From: Neoarius graeffei
Lineage: Eukaryota; Chordata; Actinopteri; Siluriformes; Ariidae
Reading direction: 5' to 3'
Assembly: GCF_027579695.1 (NCBI RefSeq)
Contig: NC_083570.1
Span: 97,343,463 to 97,407,462 of the forward strand
Length of the DNA: 64,000 bases
Part shown: piece after piece, positions 12,100 to 21,119 of the stretch
How the letters are laid out: every line of letters starts with the position of its first letter
How positions within the stretch are numbered: the first letter of the stretch is position 1
Program-made: the position numbers and the translations under genes
Notes under the pieces: model-generated
The model's input: only the letters and a program-made list of their open reading frames with translations
Databases searched by the model: none
What the model was told of the DNA's origin: nothing

Positions 12100-12530
12100 T
12101 CTACACAGGATATGACATAATTATCTTATGCGCCCAATGTAGTGCCCTACATCCAGTGTTGTATTACTGCCATCAAGGCAACATCTCTTCCTGGGAAGTC
12201 CATGCTTATTTCAGCAGGACAATGCCAGGCCTCATTCTTCACAGGCTACAACAGTATGACTTTGTAGACAGAGTGCGTGTGCTTGACTGGCCTGCTGCCA
12301 GTCCAGATCTGTCTCCTATTGAGAATGTATGGCGTAGTATGAAGAGGAGAATCAGACAATGGTGACCATGGACTGCTGAGCAACCGAAGCCTTATATCAA
12401 GCAAGAATGGACAAAAATTCCAATTGCAAAACTGCAAAAATCAGGATCCTCAGATCCCATACAATTAAAAAGTGTTATTAAAAGGAAAGGTGATGTAACA
12501 CAATGGTAATAATGCCTCTGTCCCCACTTT
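12100..12530 (+). pseudogene. Tc1-like transposase C-terminal fragment
   Basis: The plus strand encodes FSRTMPG...[25 protein letters not shown], with TGA shortly after (RRIRQW stop). [10 protein letters not shown] carries the third acidic residue of the Tc1 DD34E triad. The second catalytic Asp block (expected FQQDN) reads FSRTM, so it is lost. The N-terminal two thirds are absent. A relic of a Tc1 family different from the other copies here. Confidence 0.75.
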
Positions 12531-12739
12531 TTTTTTTTTTTAGTGTGTTTCAGGCATCAAATTCTAACTTTGTTTAAATTTCCAAAATACCATTAAGTTG
12601 GTCAGTAGATCTATTGAAAATCTTTTCTTTGTACTTTTGTCAGTTAAATAAAGGTTCACATGAATTAACAAATCACAGATTTTTATTTTTACTGCATTTT
12701 GGAAAATATCTAAATTTTATGGAAATGAGTTTCGTACTC

Positions 12740-12887
12740 GTCTGTGTCTATGTGTCAGCCCTGTGATGACCTGGCGACTTGTCCAGGGTGTACCCCGCCT
12801 TTCACCCATAGTAAGCTGAGATAGGCTCCAGCTTGCCTGCGACCCTGTAGAACAGGATAAAGCGGCTAGAGATAATGAGATGAGATG
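12740..12887 (+). mobile_element. DANA/Mermaid-like SINE, 5'-truncated
   Basis: Only the 3' domain from GTCTGTGTCTATGTGTCAGC to the GATGAGATGAG tail is present. Flanks TTCGTACTC and TTCATACTC form an imperfect target duplication. 5' truncation is typical of LINE-mediated insertion. Confidence 0.9.
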
Positions 12888-13213
12888 AGGTTCATACTCT
12901 TACAAGTACAATTTTACTCTCATACTGTAAGTACAAACTTAAAGGGTCAACTCACTCTTCCCAGTATCCAGTTCTTTTTGTTTTCAAATCACGTGACCAT
13001 TACTCTGCAAGCTTTCTGTGCAGCAAAACTTCTGCAAATTCACTCATAGTGATCCCTTTGAAATAAATCTCAGGCTTTTTCTTCATCTACATGTCATACG
13101 TGGATATTTTGAATAGAATATGCCTGATATTTTCTTTCCTTTGTGGCCACCTGTGAGGCCGATTCTGGTTCATTACAGCAAATACATCCGTACAAAAACG
13201 GAATTGATTGATC

Positions 13214-13337
13214 ATCCATCCATTCATTATCCGTAACTGCTTATCCTGTGCAGGGTCGCAGGCAAGCTGGAGCCTATCCCAGCTGAATATGGGCAAGAGG
13301 CGGGGTACACCCTGGAAAAGTCGCCAGATCATCGCAG
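13214..13337 (-). mobile_element. DANA/Mermaid-like SINE, 5'-truncated
   Basis: A minus-strand 3' fragment with a GGAT-type tail (ATCCATCCATTCATTATCC on plus). ATTGATTGATC duplicates flank it at 13203-13213 and 13338-13348. Confidence 0.88.
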
Positions 13338-13609
13338 ATTGATTGATCGGATTAATTTAAAATATCACTACTTTGAGAAAATATCTTCAATTTCATGTTA
13401 CAATTTATTATCTATGGCTTAGGATGTCACCGGATCGCTTTTAAAACAGTGGCATATCCATGGATGTGAAAATGGCACCTCAATTACTGGGTTTCACATG
13501 ATGTCACATCCACCTCATTGGTTATTCAAAACTTTAGCTGGTGGTCTACCAAAGTTCAGTTGACAAAGTGTTTGTATGGAGAAGGTGCATTGCTCGCATG
13601 AAAAATACC

Positions 13610-13822
13610 TTACGTTTGCATTGTTTTAGGTTGTTCGAATTGATCAAACTGTGAAACTGATAAAAGTTTCTTCAGGGTTCCCCATGAACTAATAAAAAAG
13701 GGTGAACGAACACAGGATTTCACAAAAAGACGTGGAGAAAGGTGGCTTTTGAACCTCTCACTGAAATCGAAGGGAGCCGAGTCGAAGCATGCTCGAGTTT
13801 GCAGTGATCACTTGGTGAAAGG
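13610..13822 (+). CDS. THAP domain exon (transposon-derived, partial)
   Basis: Seen in the plus-strand frame: RFFRVPHELIKKGERTQDF, RRGERWLLNLSLKSKG, then HARVCSDHFVKG. This is the middle and end of a THAP C2-CH zinc finger: the FRVP block, the W-L-NL helix, and the C-x2-H-F terminus. The first two cysteines should lie upstream near the VLGCSN-like stretch (TTAGGTTGTTCGAATTG at about 13625), but the frame there is interrupted. A donor-like AAAG|GTTTGT follows at about 13823. THAP domains bind DNA in many DNA transposases (P, Kolobok) and host factors. Here it lies 130 bp inside the left terminal repeat, so a transposon protein is the likely source. Confidence 0.6.
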
Positions 13823-13892
13823 TTTGTATTTCCCTCTCAGCTTTGGCCTTAGTGTTTTCCAGGTACTTTTCTTGCTTTGTGTCATTATTACA

Positions 13893-13964
13893 TCCCATAT
13901 GGTCTAGTGGTTAGGATTCCTGGTTTTCACCCAGGCAGCCTGGGTTCGACTCCCGGTATGGGAA
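13893..13964 (+). tRNA. tRNA-Glu (anticodon UUC)
   Basis: A full 72-nt cloverleaf. Acceptor strands are TCCCATA and TATGGGA plus discriminator A. A-box region is TGGTCTAGTGGTTAGGA. The anticodon stem CCTGG/CCAGG surrounds loop TTTTCAC, with TTC at 13926-13928. The T arm is GGGTTCGACTCCC. It differs from the vertebrate tRNA-Glu(TTC) consensus I recall at only a few positions. A TTTT pol III terminator follows at 13971-13974. A SINE head begins directly after the terminator. It could be a functional gene or a recent retro-copy; no CCA is encoded. Confidence 0.92.
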
Positions 13965-13974
13965 TGAGAATTTT

Positions 13975-14159
13975 GGGTGGCATGGTGGTGTAGTGGTTAG
14001 CACAGTCGCCTCACAGCAAGAAGGTTCTGGTTTCGAGCCCAGCGGACGGCGGGGACCTTTCTGTGTGGAGTTTGCATGTTCTCCCCGTGTCTGCGTGGGT
14101 TTTCTCTGGGTGCTCCGGTTTCCCCCACAGTCCAAAGACATGCGGTTAGGTTAATATGG
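13975..14159 (+). mobile_element. DANA/Mermaid-like SINE head, chimeric 3' end
   Basis: Plus strand from GGGTGGCATGGTGGTGTAG to CAAAGACATGCGGTTAGG. It then switches to another SINE body (next entry). Confidence 0.85.
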
Positions 14160-14340
14160 GACGGCCTTAGGCTGAGGTGCCCTTGAGCGAGGCTCCCGGG
14201 TGCTGTTAGCATGGCTGCCCACTGCTCTGGGTATGTGTGTGTGCTCATTGCTCGTGTGTGTGTTCACTACTTCAGATGGGTTAAATGCAGAGAGGAATTT
14301 CACAAGTGTGTGATGAATAACGTTGTGCTTTCTTTTTCTT
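14160..14340 (+). mobile_element. 3' body of another SINE family
   Basis: Contains TGCCCTTGAGCGAGGC, GCTGCCCACTGCTCTGGGT and GGTTAAATGCAGAGAGGAATTTC, a 3' module I recall from many fish SINEs. Directly fused to the DANA-like head, so either a chimeric SINE or one insertion truncating another. Confidence 0.65.
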
Positions 14341-14369
14341 TCTTTCTTATTTTACGGTACTTTTTTTAG

Positions 14370-14564
14370 TCATGAAGCGCTAAAGTCCCCAGCTGTTTCT
14401 TTGTTTCCTCCTCACAAAGTCCATATGCATGAAGGTCACGACAAAATTCTTCCCCAGCCGTACAGTTACAATGCACCGTGATCACTTCTCCGTCTTGTTT
14501 AACTAAGATCCAGGTATTTAAAGGGGTTTCTGATGATCTTTGTGAATGATTTACCTGAGAGATA
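14370..14564 (-). CDS. SWIM zinc-finger exon of transposon protein (exon B)
   Basis: Minus strand: acceptor ATCTCTCAG|GTAAATC, then VNHSQRSSETPLNTWILV, KQDGEVITVHCNCTAG, EEFCRDLHAYG. The C-x-C (HCNC) followed by C-x-D-x-H resembles a SWIM zinc finger (C-x-C-x(n)-C-x-H), though the last pair is imperfect here. SWIM fingers bind DNA or proteins and occur in MULE, Zisupton and other transposases. From memory, fish genomes hold many multi-exon genes with this pattern, often with a YqaJ-type nuclease domain; none is visible here. Likely a partial copy. Confidence 0.5.
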
Positions 14565-14639
14565 AGAGCCAACACAAGTGAGATTCAAGCCAATTGTTGT
14601 TTGTTTACACTTCAACTTGCAGTGCTTCATTGTAAAGAT

Positions 14640-14780
14640 CTCATCTCATCTCATCTCATCTCATTATCTCTAGCCGCTTTATCCTTCTACAGGGTCGCAG
14701 GCAAGCTGGAGCCTATCCCAGCTGACTACGGGCGAAAGGCGGGGTACACCCTGGACAAGTCGCCAGGTCATCACAGGGCT
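14640..14780 (-). mobile_element. DANA/Mermaid-like SINE, 5'-truncated
   Basis: Inserted in the intron between exons A and B. It has a (CTCAT)4 tail on plus. The target duplication CATTGTAAAGAT is at 14628-14639 and 14781-14792. Confidence 0.93.
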
Positions 14781-14825
14781 CATTGTAAAGATGCGAACAA
14801 AAAGCTTTAAAAAAAACATACTTAC

Positions 14826-15108
14826 ACGGGCAAAAACAATACAGGATTCATTCGGCAGTGACTTGATGCCGAGGTCCTTTACCCAACCACATACAAAAAA
14901 GTTGTAAGCCTCCATACTCTTCCACGCTTTCATCTGTTTTGCGGTGTAGAAGGATGTCTGCAACACCAGATAGTTCAAGATGTCGGGGAACTCGACTGAA
15001 GAGTAGTTTTCGAGGTCGTATGACAAATTCTTCTTTCCCAGACTGTTGGGGTCGATTCCATTGCACATAGCAATCTTCTGAATATATCTAAAGCGAGCAG
15101 TGGCTTCT
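14826..15108 (-). CDS. Exon A of SWIM-type transposon protein
   Basis: Minus strand, open from the LINE junction at about 15108 to the donor GCCCGT|GTAAGT. It encodes ATARFRYIQKIAMCNGID, NSLGKKNLSYDLEN, SVEFPDILNYLVLQTSFYT, KSMEAYNFFVCGWVKDLG and ESCIVFAR. The frame continues across a splice into exon B (V-NHSQRSS). A degraded homologue lies at 10700-10934. The upstream part is cut off by the LINE insertion at the CTAGA junction. I do not know the biochemical role of this segment. Confidence 0.55.
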
Positions 15109-15146
15109 AGACTTCTACACTTTACACATCTGACTTCAGCTACAAC

Positions 15147-15863
15147 ATGGACAGCTGCCACCTCCAGAAGTTCTCAGATGATACAGCCATCGTTGGACGT
15201 GTGTCAGAGGGGGATGATCTGGAGTACAGAGAGGTCATCAACAACTTTGTCGCCTGGTGCGAACTGAACCACCTGCGCATCAACGCCAGCAAGACAAAGG
15301 AGGTGGTGATCGATTTCAGAAGGACGGCTCCTCAAATTGCACCAGTGAACATCCAGGGTTTGGACATTGAGATTGTGGAGGAGTACAAATACCTGGGTGT
15401 TCACCTCAACAACAAACTGGACTGGACAAACAACACAGATGTCCTGTACAAGAAGGGCCAAAGTTGTCTCCACCTGTTGAAAAGACTGAGGTCTTTTGGT
15501 GTGTGCAGGACACTGCTTAGGACTTTTTATGACTCTGTGGTAGCATCAGCGATTTTCTACGCTGTGGTCTGCTGGGGCTGTGGAAGTTCAGAGAGGGACA
15601 GGAAGAAACTTAATAAACTGGTCAGAAGGGCTGGCTCAGTCTTGGACTGTTCTCTGGACTCCACTGAGAAGGTGGGTGAGAGGAGGATGTTAGCCAAGCT
15701 GACATCAATCATGGATAACCCCTCTCACCCCCTACATGAGGCTGTGGGGGCTTTAAGCAGCTCTTTTAGTAGTAGACTGCTACACCCACGGTGTAAGAAG
15801 GAGAGATACCACAGGTCATTCATACCTACTGCTGTCAGAATGTATAACACCCACAACTTGTAA
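15147..15863 (+). CDS. LINE reverse transcriptase, C-terminal part
   Basis: An open 238-codon frame starting near the RT active site: KFSDDTAIVG carries the catalytic DD pair. It runs through thumb motifs INASKTKEVVIDFRR, EYKYLGVHLNNKLDW and RRMLAKLTSIMDNPSHPLH to FIPTAVRMYN and a TAA. This is the C-terminal third of a jockey-superfamily (CR1/L2-like) ORF2. The endonuclease and fingers are missing through 5' truncation. No stop codon or frameshift is seen in the retained part, so the insertion is probably fairly young. Confidence 0.85.
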   Translation: MDSCHLQKFSDDTAIVGRVSEGDDLEYREVINNFVAWCELNHLRINASKTKEVVIDFRRTAPQIAPVNIQGLDIEIVEEYKYLGVHLNNKLDWTNNTDVLYKKGQSCLHLLKRLRSFGVCRTLLRTFYDSVVASAIFYAVVCWGCGSSERDRKKLNKLVRRAGSVLDCSLDSTEKVGERRMLAKLTSIMDNPSHPLHEAVGALSSSFSSRLLHPRCKKERYHRSFIPTAVRMYNTHNL

Positions 15864-16126
15864 TGTAGCACAAACAACCTGTTTGTCGCTTTATTTGCAC
15901 TACTTCACCACTACTACCTCTACCTCATCAATGCAATTATTATGTGCAATAATATAGGTCTTAAATTATTTTATATACACACACACAGAGTCTACCTGTA
16001 ATGTGCAATTTTTTTTCTGAGCCTCTCAATAAGGCAATATTTTCTATACTTTTTCACGGTAGATAATGCAAATAGCCCTCTGTATTTAATCTTTCGTTTG
16101 TCTAAATTTTATTTCAGTTTTATTTG

Positions 16127-16451
16127 TATGGCAGCGGGGGCGTGGTCAAGCGCTGGTTTGTGACAGGAGGGCGGAGCCAGGGAAGGTGAGTGGCAGAATC
16201 ACTACACCTGACGGTAATTAACCTGTGTTTTGTGTGTTTTCCCAGTAACCGTGCCCTATTTAAGGAGGCAGAGGGAGAGCAGAGGAGAGCTCCTCCCGGG
16301 ACAAGAACACAGTGTGTGTGTGTGTGTATGTGTGTGATGCTAGCAGATTAAAGCGATTATACTGAAAAGTCTGGGAATAAAAAGCCTTTTTGCATCTGAA
16401 GCGTTGTCCTGCCGTCCTCTGTGCTCCACCCACACTTCAAAGAGCTCTACA
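16127..16451 (+). repeat. Gypsy 5' LTR
   Basis: 325 bp. It starts TATGGCAGCGGGGGCGTGG (the first dinucleotide is TA where the other copies have TG) and ends GCTCTACA. AATAAA is at about 16376. A (TG)n stretch and the sequence TATTTAAGG (TATA-like) are inside. Confidence 0.92.
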
Positions 16452-16452
16452 G

Positions 16453-16471
16453 TGGTGCCGGAACCCGGGAA
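16453..16471 (+). promoter_or_regulatory. Candidate primer-binding site
   Basis: TGGTGCCGGAACCCGGGAA begins two bases after the 5' LTR, as expected for a tRNA primer site whose complement ends in CCA. I could not assign the tRNA. Confidence 0.6.
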
Positions 16472-16497
16472 AGGTGGAGAACCAACCTTGCAGCCCC

Positions 16498-19400
16498 ATG
16501 GAATCCTCCCCGTTCACGGACCTGGTCCACGCCCTTGCCACGGCTCAGCAAAGCCAGCACCAGGCGCTCGTCACGGTCCGAAAGGAGCAAGAGCGGCGCT
16601 TTGAAGCCCTGGTGCTGGCCCAGCAGGAAGATCGCGAGGCGTTCCGGCATCTCCTTGCGTCAGCGGGGTCCACCAGCGCCCCGGCCACGGGCCCGTCTCC
16701 CCTCACCGTGACCAAGATGGGCCCGCAGGACGACCCCGAGGTGTTTCTCACCTTGTTTGAGCAGGTCGCCGAAGCCTTGGGGTGGCCGATGGAGCAGCGC
16801 GCGGCGCGCCTCCTCCCCCTCCTGACGGGAGAGGCGCAGCTGGCCGCGTTACAGCTCCCCGCCGACCGCCGGCTGGCCTACGCGGACCTTCGCTGGGCCG
16901 TCCTCCAGCGCGTGGGGCGCACACCAGAACAACAGCGCCAGCGCTTCCGCGCGCTGTGGTTGGAGGAAGTCGGCCGGCCGTTCGCGTTCGGCCAGCAGCT
17001 CCGGGACGCCTGCTGGCGGTGGCTGAGGGCCGACGATCACGACGCCGAGGGAATCATCGATCAGGTGGCGCTGGAGCAATTCATCGCACGCTTACCAGCC
17101 GGAACCGCGGAGTGGGTCCAGTGCCACCGCCTGGCGTCGCTGGATCAGGCAGTAGGACTGGCGGAGGATCATTTGGCGGCTGTTCCGGCGGCAGGACGGC
17201 CGACGATGTCTTCTCTTCTCTCCTCTTCTCTCTCTCTTTCTCCCCTCCCTTCTGTGTCCCGTCCTCGCCCCATTCCCCCACCATGGAGGCGGGGGCCGGC
17301 TCCACCCCAGCCGGCCCACCGCACCCGTGGTGCCCTCCCGTTTCTCCCTTCTGTGTCTGTCTCCCCCCCCCCCCCCCCCCCTCAGGTGAGTGAGCCCCAG
17401 AGCACAGCTGCAGAGGGAAGGCCCAGGCCGGTTTGCTGGCGCTGTGGGGAGCCGGGCCACCTGCAACAACAGTGCGCAGCAATGGAGGTGGGCGCAGTGG
17501 TACAGATCCCCGATGCGCCAGAAGCTGCCCTTGATCGGGCCGGAGCGTATCGCATACCGGTGAGTGTACAAGGGGCTACATATCAGGCGTTGGTGGATTC
17601 TGGTTGCAATCAGACCTCGATCCGCCAAAGCCTGGTGCAAGACGAGGCATTGGGGGGAGCACAGGGGGTGAAGGTGTTGTGTGTGCACGGGGATGTTCAC
17701 AGCTACCCTTTGGTGTCAGTCCACATATATTTCAGAGGGGAAAAATCTATAGTGAAGGCGGCGGTTAATCCTCGCCTTACCCACTCTTTAATTTTGGGGA
17801 CTGATTGGCCGGGATTTCGGGGTTTAATGACGCGCCTAGTAAAGAGTGGGTCCTGCCATTTGACAGGGGGAGGTCCCAGTGTCGCTTTGGCTGGAGCTGC
17901 TGTCGCAGAGCCGTCTACGTCATCTCCGCGACAGAGTGAGGAGCCGCCGGCTCCTCCTCTTTCTGTTGGGGAATCCCTCGCGGATTTCCCATTAGAACAA
18001 TCGCGAGACGAGACTCTGCGACATGCGTTTGACCAAGTGAGAGTAATCGATGGTCAAACGCTCCAGCCGAACGCCACCCCGTCCTTCCCCTATGTTTCTA
18101 TTATGAAGGATAGATTATACCGAGTGACGCAGGACACTCAGACGAAAGAGCGAGTCACACAGCTATTAATTCCAAAGAGCCGCCGGGAATTGGTATTTCA
18201 GGCGGCTCACTTTAATCCCATGGCTGGACACCTAGGGCAGGATAAGACACTAGCCCGGATAATGGCCCGATTCTATTGGCCAGGGATTCGCGGCAATGTC
18301 CGTAAGTGGTGTACAGCGTGCCGCGAATGCCAGTTAGTAAATCCAGCGGCCATTCCAAAAGCACCTTTGCGCCCCCTACCATTAATCGAGACCCCGTTCG
18401 AAAGAATTGGGATGGATCTCGTCGGGCCATTAGATCAGTCAACACAAGGGTACCGCTTTATATTGGTTCTGGTGGACTATGCAATGCGATACCCGGAAGC
18501 AGTGCCTCTTCGCAATATCTCAGCATGCAGTATTGCAGAGGCCCTCTTCCACGTCATCTCCCGAGTTGGAATCCCGAAAGAGATTCTGACTGACCAAGGC
18601 ACCTCGTTTATGTCACGAACACTGAGCGAACTGTATGGGCTATTGGGTATTAAGCCGATCTGCACCAGCGTTTATCACCCACAAACGGACGGTTTAGTTG
18701 AACGGTTCAATCGCACCCTCAAGAATATAATTAAAAAATTCGTAAGTGAGGACGCACGTAACTGGGATAAATGGCTCGAACCCTTGTTATTTGCAGTGCG
18801 AGAGGTCCCCCAAGCCTCCACAGGGTTCTCCCCGTTTGAATTATTATACGGGCGTAAGCCGTGCGGCATCTTAGATGTGCTGCGGGAAAATTGGGAGGAG
18901 GGACCTTCACAGAGTAAAAACGAAATTCAGTACGTTATGGACCTGCGCGCAAAACTCCACACGCTCACCCACCTAACTCAGGAGAATTTGCGGCAGGCCC
19001 AGGAACGGCAAGCCCGCCTGTACAACAAGGGCACGCGCCTTAGAGAGTTCACTCCGGGAGATAAGGTACTCGTACTGTTGCCCACGTCGAGCTCCAAATT
19101 AATCGCCAAGTGGCAAGGACCCTTTGAGGTCACACGGCGAGTCGGGGACGTCAACTATGAGGTAAGGCGAACGGACAAGGAGGGGGCGCTACAGATCTAC
19201 CACCTCAATCTGCTTAAACTCTGGAACGAGGAGGTCCCCGTGGCGTTGGTGTCGGTAGTTCCGGAGAAGGCGGAGCTGGGGCCCGAGGTTCAAAAAGGGA
19301 CACTGGCATCACATACCGCTCCGGTCCCCTGTGGAGACCACCTCTCCCCGACCCAACTCACGGAGGTCGCCCAGTTGCAGGCCGAGTTTTCGGATGTGTT

Positions 19401-19509
19401 CTCGCCCCTGCCCGGTCGCACTAACCTCATAGAACACCATATAGAGACGCCCCCAGGGGTGGTAGTGCGTAGCTGCCCTTACAGTGCCAGCGGGCTTTCT
19501 CTGAGGTAA
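16498..19509 (+). CDS. Gypsy Gag-protease-integrase polyprotein
   Basis: A 1003-residue frame; the start is the ATG at 16498, the first after the primer site. Gag is followed by a CCHC zinc knuckle, CWRCGEPGHLQQQC, at about 313-326. The protease active site DSG is at about 367. The integrase zinc-binding HHCC runs at about 571-611. The integrase catalytic triad is D640, D699, E735 (DD35E; GMDLVGPL, TDQGTSF, GLVERFN). A GPF/Y-like module (KWQGPFEV) follows. The last 45 residues (EFSDVFSPLPG...HHIETPPG) are the normal beginning of RT. The frame ends at 19509 because the RT core is deleted and the junction is out of frame. A poly-C run at about 17369-17382 encodes a proline stretch prone to slippage. 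Confidence 0.9.
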   Translation: MESSPFTDLVHALATAQQSQHQALVTVRKEQERRFEALVLAQQEDREAFRHLLASAGSTSAPATGPSPLTVTKMGPQDDPEVFLTLFEQVAEALGWPMEQRAARLLPLLTGEAQLAALQLPADRRLAYADLRWAVLQRVGRTPEQQRQRFRALWLEEVGRPFAFGQQLRDACWRWLRADDHDAEGIIDQVALEQFIARLPAGTAEWVQCHRLASLDQAVGLAEDHLAAVPAAGRPTMSSLLSSSLSLSPLPSVSRPRPIPPPWRRGPAPPQPAHRTRGALPFLPSVSVSPPPPPPQVSEPQSTAAEGRPRPVCWRCGEPGHLQQQCAAMEVGAVVQIPDAPEAALDRAGAYRIPVSVQGATYQALVDSGCNQTSIRQSLVQDEALGGAQGVKVLCVHGDVHSYPLVSVHIYFRGEKSIVKAAVNPRLTHSLILGTDWPGFRGLMTRLVKSGSCHLTGGGPSVALAGAAVAEPSTSSPRQSEEPPAPPLSVGESLADFPLEQSRDETLRHAFDQVRVIDGQTLQPNATPSFPYVSIMKDRLYRVTQDTQTKERVTQLLIPKSRRELVFQAAHFNPMAGHLGQDKTLARIMARFYWPGIRGNVRKWCTACRECQLVNPAAIPKAPLRPLPLIETPFERIGMDLVGPLDQSTQGYRFILVLVDYAMRYPEAVPLRNISACSIAEALFHVISRVGIPKEILTDQGTSFMSRTLSELYGLLGIKPICTSVYHPQTDGLVERFNRTLKNIIKKFVSEDARNWDKWLEPLLFAVREVPQASTGFSPFELLYGRKPCGILDVLRENWEEGPSQSKNEIQYVMDLRAKLHTLTHLTQENLRQAQERQARLYNKGTRLREFTPGDKVLVLLPTSSSKLIAKWQGPFEVTRRVGDVNYEVRRTDKEGALQIYHLNLLKLWNEEVPVALVSVVPEKAELGPEVQKGTLASHTAPVPCGDHLSPTQLTEVAQLQAEFSDVFSPLPGRTNLIEHHIETPPGVVVRSCPYSASGLSLR

Positions 19510-20081
19510 AGGCTGCACTGTGTGGGGGGCCACTTTTACACTTCCCTGACTTCTCTCTCCCTTTTTTGTTGCAGACGGATGCATCAGACAGAGGGCTGGG
19601 GGCCGTTTTGTCCCAGCAGGTGGAGGGGGAGGATCGCCCCGTCCTGTACATTAGTAGGAAGCTGTCGGTGCGTGAGGGGCGCTACAGCACTATTGAAAAG
19701 GAATGCCTGGCGATCAAGTGGGCAGTCCTCGCCCTCCGTTACTACCTGCTAGGGTGCCCTTTCACCCTCTGTTCGGACCACGCGCCCCTCCAGTGGCTCC
19801 ACCGCATGAAAGATGCCAACGCGCGGATCACCCGTTGGTATCTGGCACTCCAACCCTTCAATTTCAAGGTGGTCCACAGGCCGGGGGCGCAGATGGTCGT
19901 GGCGGACTTCCTCTCCCGTCGGGGGGGGGGGGGGGAGTCGGCTGCAGGCTGGACGGGCGCCCGGCCTGAGTCGGGCGGTGGGGGTATGTGGCAGCGGGGG
20001 CGTGGTCAAGCGCCTGTCTGTGACAGGAGGGCGGAGCCAGGGAAGGTGAGTGGCAGAATCACTACACCTGATGGTAATTAA
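19485..20081 (+). pseudogene. Gypsy RT tether and RNase H, orphan frame
   Basis: It picks up in a different frame just after the deletion: CQRAFSEVKAALCGGP is the connection domain, then LQTDASDRGLGAVLSQ, STIEKECLAIKWA, TLCSDHAPLQW and VVADFLSRR form RNase H with its acidic residues. It has no start of its own. The original RT palm (with its DD motif) is gone. A poly-G run lies at 19921-19934. The polypurine tract GGGCGGTGGGGGTA precedes the 3' LTR. Confidence 0.85.
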
Positions 20082-20305
20082 CCTGTGTTTTGTGTGTTTT
20101 CCCAGTAACCGCGCCATATTTAAGGAGGCAAAGGGAGAGCAGAGGAGAGCTCATCCCGGGACAAGAACACAGTGTGTGTGTATGTGTGTGACGCTAGCAG
20201 ATTAAAGCGATTATACTGAAAAGTCTGGGAATAAAAAGCCTTTTTGCATCTGAAGCGTTGTCCTGCCGTCCTCTGTGCTCCACCCACACTTCAAAGAGCT
20301 CTACA
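19987..20305 (+). repeat. Gypsy 3' LTR
   Basis: 319 bp, TGTGGCAGCGGGGGCG to GCTCTACA. It differs from the 5' LTR by a handful of substitutions and a short (TG)n length change, which suggests a relatively young insertion. Confidence 0.92.
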
Positions 20306-20520
20306 ATGTGTTATCTGTATGACATTTTCTTGCTACTGTAACATGTGAATTTCCCCAATGTGGGATCAATAAAGTGAATCTAATCTAATCTAGATACCGG
20401 TAACAAGCATACTCTGATAAGTTATCACTAGTTGTTTGCACTATGGCAGCTGTTTAGACCACCAGCTATTTCACTTCCGGTAAAACCGCTAAGAAAAGTC
20501 ACATGACTGAAACCCAGCAA

Positions 20521-21119
20521 TATGTGATGCAGAGACTTCTGGGAAGGGTGAGCTGGCCCCTTTACACTGAGATGGTTTGCTTTATAAACTGAAATGCTGA
20601 TAGAGACATGCCTCCTCTTGTCACTAATAATTCCTCCTTACTCCTAGTCATGTATTACAGTATTATTGTAGTTTTGACTCCTTGCTGGCTTTTTTTTTTT
20701 TAACTAAAGCCGGGCCTAGCAACACTTTAGCTAATGTTTACAAGTTTTCAAACACAGAGTTTCAGAACATGTTTTTAACCTATCAAGCTGCATTTCTTTA
20801 GTGAGTGAGAAAGATGCTGGTACGGGAAGGACAACATCAGTATTAACAGGAACGGACTCATCTCAGGGACATTCCACAACATTAAGTGTAACTATAAATG
20901 GTTAAAGCTATGATGTGTTGATCTTTAATAAATATTAATAAGAGTAATAGTTGACAAATTGCTATGGTATAAGAGCAATAAACTGGTAACATGTCAAGCT
21001 GCACATTTTTTTGTTTTGTTTTTTTTGTCATAACACTGTCAGAAATAGGGGTACAATAGGAGTCCATTTATGTCCCGCAAGGTACAGTCTACACTAGTGT
21101 ACCCCCTAGGGCTCAGTAA
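20521..21119. other. Unclassified intergenic DNA
   Basis: AT-rich, with no coding signal. Part may belong to a diverged DNA element (GTACAGTCTACACTAGTGTACC near 21085 is palindromic). Confidence 0.35.

Larger units (their letters stand above)
16127..20305 (+). mobile_element. Ty3/Gypsy retrotransposon, Gmr1-like, RT-deleted
   Basis: LTRs at 16127-16451 and 19987-20305 are near identical. Domain order is Gag, protease, integrase, then RT start and RNase H. Known Gmr1-type elements of deuterostomes have integrase before RT. The RT core is missing between about 19480 and 19485. Flanks ATTTG and ATGTG form a 4/5-match target duplication. Confidence 0.88.
15109..20395 (+). mobile_element. CR1/L2-like LINE, 5'-truncated, split by Gypsy
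   Basis: Starts within the RT domain and ends in GGGATCAATAAAGTGAATC plus a (TCTAA)3 tail at 20374-20395. The 3' UTR is interrupted at 16126/20306 by a Gypsy element. A second, opposite copy with a longer (ATCTA)n tail is at 21121-23395. Confidence 0.8.
13482..20520. mobile_element. THAP/SWIM DNA transposon, split by a LINE
   Basis: The left end CAATTACTGGGTTTCACATGATG and the right end (revcomp CATATTGCTGGGTTTCAGTCATG) are inverted. Further in, TAGCTGGTGGTCTA is also shared in inverted orientation (13549 and near 20452). Between them are a plus-strand THAP exon and minus-strand SWIM-protein exons. The interior 15109-20393 is a LINE with a Gypsy element in it. Boundaries and single-element interpretation are inferred; no target duplication was recognised. 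Confidence 0.45.

Noticed and set aside
16782-17482. Long secondary frames over the Gypsy Gag region on both strands
   Set aside because: High GC content and lack of stops create them. The Gag-integrase frame explains the region.
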